Origin: Streptomyces sp. NBC_01264 | GTDB lineage: Bacteria > Actinomycetota > Actinomycetes > Streptomycetales > Streptomycetaceae | Assembly (NCBI RefSeq): GCF_026340675.1 | Contig: NZ_JAPEOX010000001.1 | Span: 5,022,001-5,086,000 of the forward strand | DNA length: 64,000 nt | Reading direction: 5' to 3' | Shown here: one piece after another, positions 1 to 7,856 of the stretch | Position numbering within the stretch: the first letter of the stretch is position 1 | Layout of the letters: each line of letters opens with the position of its first letter | Made by a program: the position numbers and the translations under genes | The notes under the pieces: model-generated | What the model was told of the DNA's origin: nothing | The model's input: only the letters and a program-made list of their open reading frames with translations | Database searches by the model: none

Positions 1-633
1 GAGGCGGCGGCCGTGGCGGCCGCGCTGGGCCCGTACCTGGAGACCCTCCAGGGCGACCGGCTGCCGCTGCTGGCCCGGTACGCGATCCACGACGTGGCCT
101 TCCGGGTGGTGGGCACGGGCAGCGTCGGTACCCGCTCCTACGTGGTGCTGCTGCTGGACCACCGGGGTGAGGCACTGGTCCTCCAGGTGAAGGAGGCCAG
201 GCCCTCCGCACTGCTGCCGCACCTGCCGGGGCTCGGCTTCGTCTCCCCGCCGGAGGAGCACGAGGGCCGTCGGGTGGTGGCCGGGCAGAAGCGGATGCAG
301 GTGGTCTCCGACATCCTGCTGGGCTGGACGACGGTGGAGGGGCGGCCCTTCCAGGTCCGCCAGTTCCGCAACCGCAAGGGCAGCGTGGACCCGGCGGCGC
401 TGGCCGCCGACCAGTTCGACGACTACGGGCGGATGACCGGGGCCCTGCTGGCGCGGGCACACGCGCACAGCGCGGATCCGCGGCTGCTGTCCGGGTACTG
501 CGGCAAGAGCGACGAGCTGGACGAGGCCGTGGCCGGCTTCGCCGTGGCCTACGCGGACCGCAGCGAGGCCGACCACGCGGTGCTGGTGGAGGCGGTACGG
601 TCCGGGCGGATCGCGGCGGAGTCCGGGGTCTGA
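1..633 (+). CDS. DUF2252 family protein, C-terminal part (5' end outside window)
   Basis: The reading frame is open to the left edge, so the first 210 codons seen here are the C-terminal part of a longer gene; the GTG at 13 is internal. Motifs such as VLQVKEARPS and the segment ending in QFDDYGRMTGALLARAHAHS match my memory of DUF2252 proteins, usually about 440 residues and distantly kinase-like. The biochemical role of the family is unknown. The gene ends about 40 bp before two parS sites. The family call is fairly sure; no function is proposed. Confidence 0.75.
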   Translation, partial: EAAAVAAALGPYLETLQGDRLPLLARYAIHDVAFRVVGTGSVGTRSYVVLLLDHRGEALVLQVKEARPSALLPHLPGLGFVSPPEEHEGRRVVAGQKRMQVVSDILLGWTTVEGRPFQVRQFRNRKGSVDPAALAADQFDDYGRMTGALLARAHAHSADPRLLSGYCGKSDELDEAVAGFAVAYADRSEADHAVLVEAVRSGRIAAESGV

Positions 634-675
634 GCGGCTGGAGGCCGAGCCCGTGCACGGGCTCGGGCTCGGGAT

Positions 676-689
676 GTTTCACGTGAAAC
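676..689. promoter_or_regulatory. parS site (ParB binding), copy 1
   Basis: The perfect 14-bp palindrome GTTTCACGTGAAAC is the canonical Streptomyces parS sequence bound by ParB for chromosome segregation. It lies between the DUF2252 gene and the J-domain gene, 8 bp from a second identical site. Confidence 0.9.
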
Positions 690-697
690 CGGTGGAT

Positions 698-711
698 GTT
701 TCACGTGAAAC
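698..711. promoter_or_regulatory. parS site (ParB binding), copy 2
   Basis: This is a second perfect GTTTCACGTGAAAC palindrome, centred 22 bp after the first (two helical turns), so two ParB dimers could load on the same DNA face. It lies 30 bp upstream of the GTG start of the J-domain gene and may overlap its promoter. Confidence 0.9.
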
Positions 712-741
712 ACCCGGGCCTGCGGGCCTTAGGCTGGCCGG

Positions 742-1593
742 GTGAGCGAGCAGACTGTTCCCGAAGCGTCCGAGCCCGACTCCACGCCCGGCTCCGGCTC
801 CGGCCCCGCCGCCGACGAGCGGCCCGAGGCGCGCCTGGAGCGCGCCGTGCGGGCCGCCGAGCAGGCGCTGATCGAGTTCGAGATCGCGGTGGAGACCTTC
901 CGGGTGGAGGTGGAGAACTTCTCCCGCCTGCACCACCAGAAGCTCGGACCGATGTATTCGCGGCTGGACGAGCTGGACGCCCTGATCGCCGAGGCGAAGG
1001 CGGCGAGGACCGGTGACGCGGAGGACCTGCGCCGTGCGCGCGAGGCCCGCTCGCTGGTGATGCCGATGCCCGGGGTGGACGAGCTGTTCCACGACTGGCT
1101 GGACGCGGACGGGATGTCCGACGACGCCTCCGCGATGCTCACGGACCGTGCGGTGCGGCCGCCGGAGCGGGTGCGGCCCTCGGAGGAGGTGCGCCGCCTC
1201 TACCGCGAGCTGGTCCGCAAGGCGCATCCCGACCTGGCCCAGGACGAGGCCGAGCGCGAGCGGCGCGACGAGTTCATCGCCCGGGTCAACGCGGCGTACG
1301 GGCGCGGCGAGGAGCAGCTGCTGCGTGAGCTGGCCGAGGAGTGGGCGGCCGGCCCGGCGCCGGCGGAGCAGCGGCTGAGCGAGAGCGAGGAGCTGTACGA
1401 GCGCCTGGAATGGCTCTCGCGCCGCAAGGAGCTGCTGTCGGTGGTGGCCCGGGACCTGGAGGAGAGCGCGATCGGGTCGATGCTGCGGATGGCTCCGGAG
1501 GACCCGGACCGGCTGCTGGAGGAGATCGCCGAACAGCTGCTCGGCGACGTCGAGAAGCGTGAGGCGGAGCTGGCGGCCCTCGCCGCAGAGTGA
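742..1593 (+). CDS. J-domain-containing protein
   Basis: The protein has 283 residues and starts at GTG. Residues 30-120 are strongly charged and probably coiled-coil. Around 150-185 there is a J-domain-like segment with an HPD motif at 162-164 (KAHPDLAQDEA) followed by the typical F-I-x-x-V-N-x-A-Y segment. DnaJ-type domains stimulate DnaK ATPase. There is no Gly/Phe region or zinc finger, so this is not a DnaJ orthologue. The C-terminal third is helical and acidic. The client and true partner are unknown. It lies just downstream of the paired parS sites. Confidence 0.75.
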   Translation: MSEQTVPEASEPDSTPGSGSGPAADERPEARLERAVRAAEQALIEFEIAVETFRVEVENFSRLHHQKLGPMYSRLDELDALIAEAKAARTGDAEDLRRAREARSLVMPMPGVDELFHDWLDADGMSDDASAMLTDRAVRPPERVRPSEEVRRLYRELVRKAHPDLAQDEAERERRDEFIARVNAAYGRGEEQLLRELAEEWAAGPAPAEQRLSESEELYERLEWLSRRKELLSVVARDLEESAIGSMLRMAPEDPDRLLEEIAEQLLGDVEKREAELAALAAE

Positions 1594-1652
1594 GGCCGGG
1601 GCAGGGTCGGATAGGTTGGCTCAGCTATCCGTGACGAGAGAAGGCGACAGAC

Positions 1653-1997
1653 ATGAACTCCGGACCGCTTCCCTCGGTGGCCGCCTCCGCGCTGCCCTCC
1701 GAAGCCTTTGTCCTCGACGTTCGCGAGAACGACGAATGGGCGGCCGGCCATGCCGAGGGCGCCCTGCACATCCCGATGAGCGAGTTCGTGGCGCGCATCG
1801 GTGAGCTGACCGAGAAGATCGAGGACGAGCGCCCGGTCTACGTGATGTGCAGGGTCGGCGGACGCTCGGCCCAGGTGGCCCAGTACCTGCGGGGCCAGGA
1901 CATCGACGCCGTGAACGTGGCCGGCGGCATGCAGGACTGGGAGGCCGCGGGCCGCCCGGTCGTCACCGACGCGGGCACCCCGGGCTTCGTCGTCTGA
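1653..1997 (+). CDS. Rhodanese-like domain protein
   Basis: This single-domain rhodanese has 114 residues. The N-terminal part holds the LDVRENDEWAAGHAEGA signature and the active-site loop is C66-R-V-G-G-R-S, so the persulfide-forming cysteine is present. Single-domain rhodaneses carry sulfane sulfur between donors and acceptors such as thiosulfate and cyanide or thiols. The substrate cannot be told from sequence. It is a stand-alone gene with a GAAGG-like ribosome site before the ATG. A convergent acyl-CoA dehydrogenase gene ends 22 bp downstream. Confidence 0.85.
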   Translation: MNSGPLPSVAASALPSEAFVLDVRENDEWAAGHAEGALHIPMSEFVARIGELTEKIEDERPVYVMCRVGGRSAQVAQYLRGQDIDAVNVAGGMQDWEAAGRPVVTDAGTPGFVV

Positions 1998-2019
1998 GAC
2001 GTCTCCGGCCCCTCAGCGG

Positions 2020-3168
2020 CTAGGCGAGCGGGTGGGCGGCCAGCAGGTCGCCCAGTGCCTCCTCGTGGGCCGCGGCCGGGCCGAGCTGGAGCTCCAGCTG
2101 CTTGGCCCAGGCGTGGTAGCGGTGCAGCGGGTAGTCGGTGTCGGCGCCGAAGCCGCCGTGCAGGTGCTGTGCGGTCTGCACGACGCGGCGTACGCCCTCG
2201 GAGGCCCAGATCTTGGCCACGGCCACGTCGCCGGCGCTCGGCAGCGGTCCGCCCGCTCCGCCCGTGGCGGCGTCGAGCCGCCAGGCGGCCTGCCAGAGCG
2301 TGACCTCCATGGCGCGCAGGTCGATGTAGCGGTCGGCGGCCTGGACGGCGACGGCCTGGAAACTGGCCACCGGGAAGCCGAACTGCTCGCGCTTGCTCGT
2401 GTACTGGCTGGTCATGGTGAGCACGTTCTCGCCGAGGCCCAGCGCGAGCGCGCAGGTCCCGGTGGCCAGGAGCTGGCGCAGGTGGTCCCAGGCGCCGGGA
2501 GCGTCGATCAGGTGCGCGGCCGGGACCCGTACGCCGTCGAGCGTGAGCTCGGCGAGCCGCTCCCCGCTGGTGGAGTACTGCTCCGCGAGGGACAGGCCCC
2601 CGGCGGCCCGGGGGACGAACGCGATGACTGCCTCGCCCTCCCCGGTGTGGGCCGGTACGGCGATCCAGTCGGCGCTGTGCCCCCAGGTGACGGTCGTCTG
2701 GAGGCCTTCCAGGACCCAGGTGTCCCCTTCTTGTTCCTGCCGTGCGGTGACGGCCAGTTCGGCCGGGTCGTGGCCGCTGCGGCCGTGCGCGGCGACGGTC
2801 AGGACGAGGCTGCCGTTCCCGGCGCCGGGCAGCAGGGCACTCGCCAGCTCGGGGCTGCCGTGGGCCTGGACGGCCATGGCGGTGGCGCAGTGCTCCAGCA
2901 GCGGAACGCGGGCCAGGACCCTCGCCGCCTCGCGCAGGACCAGGCACAGGGCGATGGCGTCGAGGCCGGAGCCGCCGTGCTCCTCGGTGAGGACCAGGGT
3001 CAGCAGGTCGGAGTCCGCGAGCTTGGCCCAGAGCGCGCGGTCGAACTCCTCGGCCACCGCCCTCGGGGTGAGCGCGGGGCTGGGCACGCCGTCCGGGGCC
3101 ACGTCCGCGAACACGGCCTTGGCCGCCTCGACGGCGGCCTGCTGCTCCTCGGTGAAGGTGAAGTCCAC
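2020..3168 (-). CDS. Acyl-CoA dehydrogenase family protein
   Basis: The protein has 382 residues from a GTG start, chosen because GGGAGG sits 7 bp upstream and the N-terminus VDFTFTEEQQ is typical of the family. The N-terminal helical domain, the central beta domain and the C-terminal segment TSQYTSKREQFGFPVASFQAV (residues near 245) are all family hallmarks. These FAD enzymes oxidise acyl-CoA at the alpha-beta position. The conserved catalytic Glu is not obvious, so the subfamily is uncertain. It lies downstream of paaABCDE on the same strand but behind a 125-bp gap with its own palindromes, so it may be an independent unit acting on steroid- or aromatic-ring-derived acyl-CoAs. Confidence 0.85.
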   Translation of the reverse strand: MDFTFTEEQQAAVEAAKAVFADVAPDGVPSPALTPRAVAEEFDRALWAKLADSDLLTLVLTEEHGGSGLDAIALCLVLREAARVLARVPLLEHCATAMAVQAHGSPELASALLPGAGNGSLVLTVAAHGRSGHDPAELAVTARQEQEGDTWVLEGLQTTVTWGHSADWIAVPAHTGEGEAVIAFVPRAAGGLSLAEQYSTSGERLAELTLDGVRVPAAHLIDAPGAWDHLRQLLATGTCALALGLGENVLTMTSQYTSKREQFGFPVASFQAVAVQAADRYIDLRAMEVTLWQAAWRLDAATGGAGGPLPSAGDVAVAKIWASEGVRRVVQTAQHLHGGFGADTDYPLHRYHAWAKQLELQLGPAAAHEEALGDLLAAHPLA

Positions 3169-3204
3169 TGCCTGTCCTCCCGCGTACCCGAATCGTGCTC
3201 TGTC

Positions 3205-3235
3205 TGACGGTGCGTCAAGATAGAACACGTTCCTA
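3205..3235 (-). promoter_or_regulatory. Candidate operator region of the acyl-CoA dehydrogenase gene
   Basis: Two palindromes lie 37-67 bp upstream of the GTG start: TGACGGTGCGTCA at 3205-3217, and TAGAACACGTTCCTA at 3221-3235. The second resembles the TNNAACNNGTTNNA box of KstR-type TetR repressors of sterol catabolism except at its last position. No such regulator is in the window, so the identity of the protein that binds is inference. Confidence 0.45.
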
Positions 3236-3293
3236 AAAAAGCACAGCCTGGAAACGTGACAGGGGGACGGCAGTGGAGGCGACGACGGGTCGA

Positions 3294-4457
3294 TCAGCGG
3301 TCGAAGTCGATCTCCACGTCCTCCGACACCGGGTGCGACTGGCAGGCCAGCACGAACCCGGCCTCCGTCTCCTTCTCCTCCAGCGCGAAATTGCGCTCCA
3401 TTCGCACCTCGCCCGAGACGACGAACGCCCGGCAGGTGCCGCACACCCCGCCCTTGCAGGCGTACGGGGCGTCCGCCCGGGCCCGGAGCACCGCGTCGAG
3501 CAGGGACTCCCCGTCGCGCACGGGCCAGGTGCCCGAGCGGCCGTCGAGGCGCGCCGTGACCCGGCCGCGGGTGGCGTCGGCCGAAGCGGTGGGCGCGGGG
3601 CGCGGGGCGCTGTCCTCGACGTGGAAGACCTCCTCGTGGACCCGGGTGCGGAGCACGCCGAGCGCGCCCAGCGCCCGCTCCGCTCCCGTCACCAGGCCGT
3701 AGGGGCCGCACAGGAACCAGCCCGTCACCTCCGTGACCGGCAGCAGGGCGGGCAGCAGTTCGGTCAGCCGGTCCTCGCCGAGCCGCCCGGAAGGCAGCCC
3801 GGCCTCCTGCTCCTCCCGGGACAGCACGGTGACGAGCTGGAACCGGTCGGGATAGCGGTCCTTGAGGTCGGCGACCTCCTCCAGGAACATCGTCGAGGCC
3901 GCGCTGCGGTCGCTGCGCACCAGGCAGAACCGTGCGTCGGGGCGGGCGGCCAGGAGGGTGGCGGCGATCGACAGCACCGGGGTGATGCCGCTGCCGCCGA
4001 CGATCGCGGCGTAGTGCGCGGCGGGCGGCGCCGCCGCGGGGTCCAGGACGAACCGGCCGGCCGGGACCATCACGTCCAGGACGTCCCCCGCGGTGATCTC
4101 CTTGTGGGCGAAGGAGGAGAACTCCCCGCCCTCCACCAGCCGCACCCCGACCCTCAGCGCGGCGGGACCGGGCCCGTCCGCGGCCGGGGCGGCGGAGCAG
4201 ATGGAGTACGTGCGCCGAACCTCCGACGTGGCAGCGGTTCCGGCCGCGGCGGAGCCGCTGCGGCGCAGGGTGAGGTGCTGGCCGGGGGAGTGCCGGTACT
4301 CGGCGCGCAGCTCCGGCGGGACGGCCAGGGTCAGGGCCACGGAGTCCTCGGTGAGCCGGTCGACCGCCGTCACCGTCAAGGTGTGGAACGCGCCGTGGCG
4401 CGCGGGGCGCGTCGGGCTCGCGGACCCCAGCGTGGGCGACGGCGGTGACACGGCCAT
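3294..4457 (-). CDS. paaE: PaaE, 1,2-phenylacetyl-CoA epoxidase reductase subunit
   Basis: This 387-residue protein has an N-terminal ferredoxin-NADP reductase module (FAD-binding RRTYSICSA near residue 80, NAD(P)-binding GGSGITPVLS in the middle) and a C-terminal plant-type 2Fe-2S ferredoxin domain. Its cluster ligands are C334, C339, C342 (CKGGVCGTC) and C372. PaaE passes NADPH electrons to the di-iron PaaAC oxygenase that epoxidises the ring of phenylacetyl-CoA. It starts at ATG directly after the paaD stop codon and is the last gene of paaABCDE. Confidence 0.93.
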   Translation of the reverse strand: MAVSPPSPTLGSASPTRPARHGAFHTLTVTAVDRLTEDSVALTLAVPPELRAEYRHSPGQHLTLRRSGSAAAGTAATSEVRRTYSICSAAPAADGPGPAALRVGVRLVEGGEFSSFAHKEITAGDVLDVMVPAGRFVLDPAAAPPAAHYAAIVGGSGITPVLSIAATLLAARPDARFCLVRSDRSAASTMFLEEVADLKDRYPDRFQLVTVLSREEQEAGLPSGRLGEDRLTELLPALLPVTEVTGWFLCGPYGLVTGAERALGALGVLRTRVHEEVFHVEDSAPRPAPTASADATRGRVTARLDGRSGTWPVRDGESLLDAVLRARADAPYACKGGVCGTCRAFVVSGEVRMERNFALEEKETEAGFVLACQSHPVSEDVEIDFDR

Positions 4458-4976
4458 CTACAGCTCCTTGAAGTGGTCGAACGGTTCGCGGCAGGCGACG
4501 CAGCGGCGCAGCGCCTTGCACGCGGTGGAGGAGAACCGGCTGAGCAGCTCGGTGTCGGTCGATCCGCAGTTCGGGCAGCGGACGGACAGGGTGAGCGGCA
4601 CGGGTCCGCCGGCGGCGTGCGGCCGCGGCGGGGCGATGCCGAACTCGGCCAGCTTGCGGCGGCCTTCGGCACTGATGTCGTCGGTGGACCAGGCGGGGGC
4701 CAGCACGGTCCGGACCCGGACCTCCCGTATGCCGTGGTCGGTCAGGATCCGCTCGATGTCCGCGGACATGGCCTCGATGGCCGGGCAGCCGGTGTAGGTG
4801 GGGGTCAGGGTGACCTCCACGTGGCCGTCCTCGTGCATCCGCACCCCGCGCATCACGCCGAGCTCGGCGAGGGTGAGCACGGGCAGTTCGGGGTCGGGGA
4901 CGGAGCCGGCCAGTGCGGCCAGCTCCACCTCCAGCCGGGTCTGCTCGGTGCGGGCGTCCGCGGCGGTCCCGGTCAC
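4458..4976 (-). CDS. paaD: PaaD, phenylacetyl-CoA epoxidase assembly subunit
   Basis: This protein has 172 residues from a GTG that overlaps the paaC stop as GTGA; another GTG lies one codon upstream. The N-terminal half is a DUF59/MIP18 domain (VPDPELPVLTLAELG, then TYTGCPAIEAM). The C-terminal third holds two cysteine pairs, CPNC and C-x6-C-x2-C, consistent with a zinc or Fe-S site. PaaD is thought to help assemble the metal centres of the PaaABCE complex. It is coupled to paaC upstream and abuts paaE. Confidence 0.9.
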   Translation of the reverse strand: MTGTAADARTEQTRLEVELAALAGSVPDPELPVLTLAELGVMRGVRMHEDGHVEVTLTPTYTGCPAIEAMSADIERILTDHGIREVRVRTVLAPAWSTDDISAEGRRKLAEFGIAPPRPHAAGGPVPLTLSVRCPNCGSTDTELLSRFSSTACKALRRCVACREPFDHFKEL

Positions 4977-5719
4977 CACGATGCCCCCGGGTGGCTGCGG
5001 TGCAGGTGCTGCATCTCCGCGAGCAGTCGGCCGAAGGACTCGGTGTGCAGTCCCTGCCGGCCGGCTCCGGCGGCCCAGGCGCCCTGCCGGGGGCCCTGGG
5101 GCAGCTCCAGTCCGGCGCGCTCCAGTACGTCGCCGAGCGCGGCCAGCCAACGGCCTTCCAGGGCGGCCCAGTCGAGCGGCTCGAGCCCGGCCACCGGCTG
5201 GAACATCTCTCCGGTGTACTTCCACAGTCCGTCCAGGCCGGCGCGCATCCGGCGCCGGCTCTCCTCGGTGCCGTCGCCGAGCCGCAGCGTCCACTGCTCG
5301 GCGTGGTCGCGGTGGTAGGCGGTCTCCTTGACCGCCTTGGCGGCGAGCGGTGCGAACGGGCCGTCGCCGAGGGCGATCTCCCCGTAGAGCTCGTGCTGGT
5401 AGAGCGAGAAGTAGAGCTGGCGCGCGATGGTGTGGGCGAAGTCGCCGTTCGGCTGCTCGACCAGCTGGAGGTTGCGGAAGGACCGCTCCTCGCGGAGGTA
5501 GGCCAGCTCGTCCTCGTCGCCGGCCGTCGACAGCAGGACGCGGGCCTGGCCGAGGAGGTCGAGGGCGATGTTGGCCAGGGCGACCTCCTCCTCCAGGACG
5601 GGCGCGTGGCCAGCCCACTCGGCGAGGCGGTGCGAAAGGATCAGCGCGTCGTCGCCGAGGGCCAGCGCCGCCGTCACGGCGGAGCTCGCCGTCGTCGTGT
5701 CCGTCTCGGTGCTCGTCAC
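4973..5719 (-). CDS. paaC: PaaC, structural subunit of phenylacetyl-CoA epoxidase
   Basis: This protein has 248 residues from a GTG start that overlaps the paaB stop as GTGA. The helical ferritin-like sequence with GDDALILSHRLAEWAGHAP at its start and LANIALDLLGQAR in the first third matches PaaC, which forms the heterodimeric core with catalytic PaaA but does not itself carry the di-iron centre. The order A-B-C-D-E and the 4-nt overlaps fit one polycistronic unit. Confidence 0.92.
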   Translation of the reverse strand: MTSTETDTTTASSAVTAALALGDDALILSHRLAEWAGHAPVLEEEVALANIALDLLGQARVLLSTAGDEDELAYLREERSFRNLQLVEQPNGDFAHTIARQLYFSLYQHELYGEIALGDGPFAPLAAKAVKETAYHRDHAEQWTLRLGDGTEESRRRMRAGLDGLWKYTGEMFQPVAGLEPLDWAALEGRWLAALGDVLERAGLELPQGPRQGAWAAGAGRQGLHTESFGRLLAEMQHLHRSHPGASW

Positions 5720-6000
5720 AGGTGCTGCACCCCCTCGGGGATCTCGTAGAAGGTGGGGTGCCGGTACGGCTTGTCGGCGGACGGGGCGAAGAACGGGTCC
5801 CGCTCGTCCGGGGAGGAGGCGGTGATCTCCGTGGAGGGCACCACCCAGATGGAGATGCCCTCGCCGCGCCGGGTGTAGAGATCGCGGGCGTTGCGCAGGG
5901 CCATCTCCGCGTCGGGGGCGTGCAGGCTGCCCGCGTGCGTGTGTGAGAGGCCGCGCCGCGAGCGGACGAACACCTCCCACAGGGGCCAGTTCTGCGTCAT
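5716..6000 (-). CDS. paaB: PaaB, phenylacetyl-CoA epoxidase subunit B
   Basis: This small protein has 94 residues starting at an ATG that overlaps the paaA stop (ATGA). The pattern [20 protein letters not shown], then [15 protein letters not shown] and a C-terminal [10 protein letters not shown], is diagnostic of PaaB. PaaB is needed to bridge PaaAC dimers or connect them to the reductase; it is non-catalytic. Confidence 0.94.
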   Translation of the reverse strand: MTQNWPLWEVFVRSRRGLSHTHAGSLHAPDAEMALRNARDLYTRRGEGISIWVVPSTEITASSPDERDPFFAPSADKPYRHPTFYEIPEGVQHL

Positions 6001-7046
6001 ACCCGAGCCTCGCTTCCGATGGTCGCCGCGGCCGCCGTGGCCGCTGCCTGCTTCTCCGCATACGCCGCGGCCGCGTCGCGCACCCAGGCGCCTTCCTCGT
6101 GCGCCGTGCGGCGCTGGCCGATCCGCTCCTCGTTGCACGGGCCGTTTCCCTTGAGGACTTCCCAGAACTCCGCCCAGTCGATGGCTCCGAAGTCGTGGTG
6201 CCCGCGCTCCTCGTTCCACTTCAGGTCCGGGTCGGGCAGGGTCAGCCCCAGCGACTCGGCCTGCGGGACCGCGATGTCCACGAAGCGCTGGCGCAGGTCG
6301 TCATTGGTGTGGCGCTTGATCCGCCAGGCCATCGACTGCGCCGAGTGCCCCGACTCGGCGTCCGGCGGGCCGAACATCATCAGCGAGGGCCACCACCAGC
6401 GGTCGACGGCGTCCTGCGCCATCGCGTGCTGGGCCTCGGTGCCCCGGGAGAGGGCGAGGAGCAGCTCGTACCCCTGGCGCTGGTGGAAGGACTCCTCCTT
6501 GCAGATCCGGACCATGGCCCGTGCGTACGGCCCGTAGGAGCAGCGGCAGATCGGGACCTGGTTGGTGATGGCCGCGCCGTCCACGAGCCAGCCGATCGCG
6601 CCCACGTCGGCCCAGGTCAGCGTGGGGTAGTTGAAGATCGAGGAGTACTTCTGCTTGCCGGCGTGGAGCTTGTCGAGGAGCTCGTCGCGGCTGGTGCCCA
6701 GGGTCTCCGCGGCGCTGTACAGGTACAGGCCGTGTCCGGCCTCGTCCTGGACCTTGGCCATCAGGATCGCCTTGCGGCGCAGGGAGGGCGCGCGGGTGAT
6801 CCAGTTCGCCTCGGGCTGCATGCCGATGATCTCGGAATGGGCGTGCTGGGCCATCTGGCGGACCAGGGAGGCGCGGTACTCGTCGGGCATCCAGTCGCGC
6901 GGTTCCACCCGCTCGTCGGCCGCCACGGCCGCGTCGAAGGCAGCCGCGAGCTGCGCGCCGAGGTCGGCGGTCACGCCGATCCCCGCGTCCTGCCCTGCGT
7001 CCCGCCCCCCGGTCCCCGATGTCACTGCCGGGGTCACTGTCACCAT
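5997..7046 (-). CDS. paaA: PaaA, catalytic di-iron subunit of phenylacetyl-CoA epoxidase
   Basis: This is the 349-residue oxygenase subunit that epoxidises ring carbons 1-2 of phenylacetyl-CoA. The four-helix ferritin-like core carries the iron-binding segments: the Q-A-H-S-E-I-I-G region, [15 protein letters not shown], and [15 protein letters not shown]. The ATG at 7046 is preceded directly by an in-frame GTG at 7049, which could be used instead. It is the first gene of the paa operon, with a PaaR-type operator 44 bp upstream. The ligase paaK and paaG, paaZ and paaJ are not in this window. Confidence 0.94.
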   Translation of the reverse strand: MVTVTPAVTSGTGGRDAGQDAGIGVTADLGAQLAAAFDAAVAADERVEPRDWMPDEYRASLVRQMAQHAHSEIIGMQPEANWITRAPSLRRKAILMAKVQDEAGHGLYLYSAAETLGTSRDELLDKLHAGKQKYSSIFNYPTLTWADVGAIGWLVDGAAITNQVPICRCSYGPYARAMVRICKEESFHQRQGYELLLALSRGTEAQHAMAQDAVDRWWWPSLMMFGPPDAESGHSAQSMAWRIKRHTNDDLRQRFVDIAVPQAESLGLTLPDPDLKWNEERGHHDFGAIDWAEFWEVLKGNGPCNEERIGQRRTAHEEGAWVRDAAAAYAEKQAAATAAAATIGSEARV

Positions 7047-7089
7047 CACGGCCCCCTGTCAGAGGTCTTTTCCCGCCTCGTCCGCCCGA

Positions 7090-7107
7090 CCGACCGATCG
7101 TTCGGTT
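7090..7107 (-). promoter_or_regulatory. PaaR-type operator upstream of paaA
   Basis: Read on the minus strand, AACCGAACGATCGGTCGG is identical over 18 bp to the sequence between paaN and paaH. It contains the ACCGNNCGNNCGGT core described for corynebacterial PaaR. It lies about 45 bp upstream of paaA. Binding by the TetR protein at 13.5 kb, released by phenylacetyl-CoA, is inference from shared location and family. Confidence 0.75.
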
Positions 7108-7190
7108 CATGCTCTTCAATGGTGGGACGAGGGCCCGTAGGGTGTCAACCTCTGTGGTCAACCCTGTGGACACCGGATGATCGGGGCGGG

Positions 7191-7856
7191 ATGGATTCGA
7201 ACGCGCGCGAGCCCCTCGCGGGAGTGGCTCCGCCCCCGCCCAGGGCGCCCGGAATCGCCGGCCTGTCCACCCCGTACCGGGTCGTCACGGCCCTCGCCCT
7301 CGGGGCGGTGGCGGTGGCCGCCTGCTGCCACCTGGCCCTCGTGTTCCTGCACGTGGCCCCGTCCAACACGGTCAGCAAGCGGAACGCGGGCTCGATCGAC
7401 TACTGGATCTACCCCGAGTTCGAACAGAACTGGAAGCTCTTCGCCCCCAACCCGCTCCAGCAGAACATCGCCGTGGAGATGCGCGCGGAAGTGCGGACGG
7501 ACGACGGCCGGCTGGTGACGGGCACCTGGCGCGATCTGTCCGCCGAGGACGGCGCGGCCATCCACCACAGCCTGCTGCCGAGCCACACCGAGCAGAACGA
7601 GCTCCGCCGGGCCTGGGACTTCTTCACCGCCTCCCACGACGAGGACAACAAGTCCACCGGCGAGCGCGGCGAACTGGCCGAGCAGTACCTGCGCCGGATC
7701 GCCCTGGACCGGCTGGAGCCCGCTGGGGACGCGGAGGGCCGGATCGTACGGATCCAGGTGCGCGGGGCGACCGCGGAGGTCGCCGCGCCCCACTGGTCCG
7801 ACGAGAAGACCGACACCCAGACCTACTACCGGGAGCTGCCGTGGTGGACGGTGTGA
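7191..7856 (+). CDS. DUF5819 family membrane-anchored protein
   Basis: This protein has 221 residues from ATG. A proline-rich cytoplasmic leader is followed by one hydrophobic segment (about residues 33-55, VVTALALGAVAVAACCHLAL), then a soluble domain containing EFEQNWKLFAPNPLQ and a C-terminal TYYRELPWWTV. I recognise this layout as DUF5819, a family of unknown function that commonly precedes an HTTM membrane protein, as here. The 16-nt overlap with the next gene argues that the two products work together at the membrane. Confidence 0.75.
   Translation: MDSNAREPLAGVAPPPPRAPGIAGLSTPYRVVTALALGAVAVAACCHLALVFLHVAPSNTVSKRNAGSIDYWIYPEFEQNWKLFAPNPLQQNIAVEMRAEVRTDDGRLVTGTWRDLSAEDGAAIHHSLLPSHTEQNELRRAWDFFTASHDEDNKSTGERGELAEQYLRRIALDRLEPAGDAEGRIVRIQVRGATAEVAAPHWSDEKTDTQTYYRELPWWTV

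Noticed and set aside
5943..7190. Upstream plus-strand extension of the DUF5819 gene
   Set aside because: The extension lies antisense to paaA and paaB; the ATG at 7191 gives the family's normal length and membrane layout.
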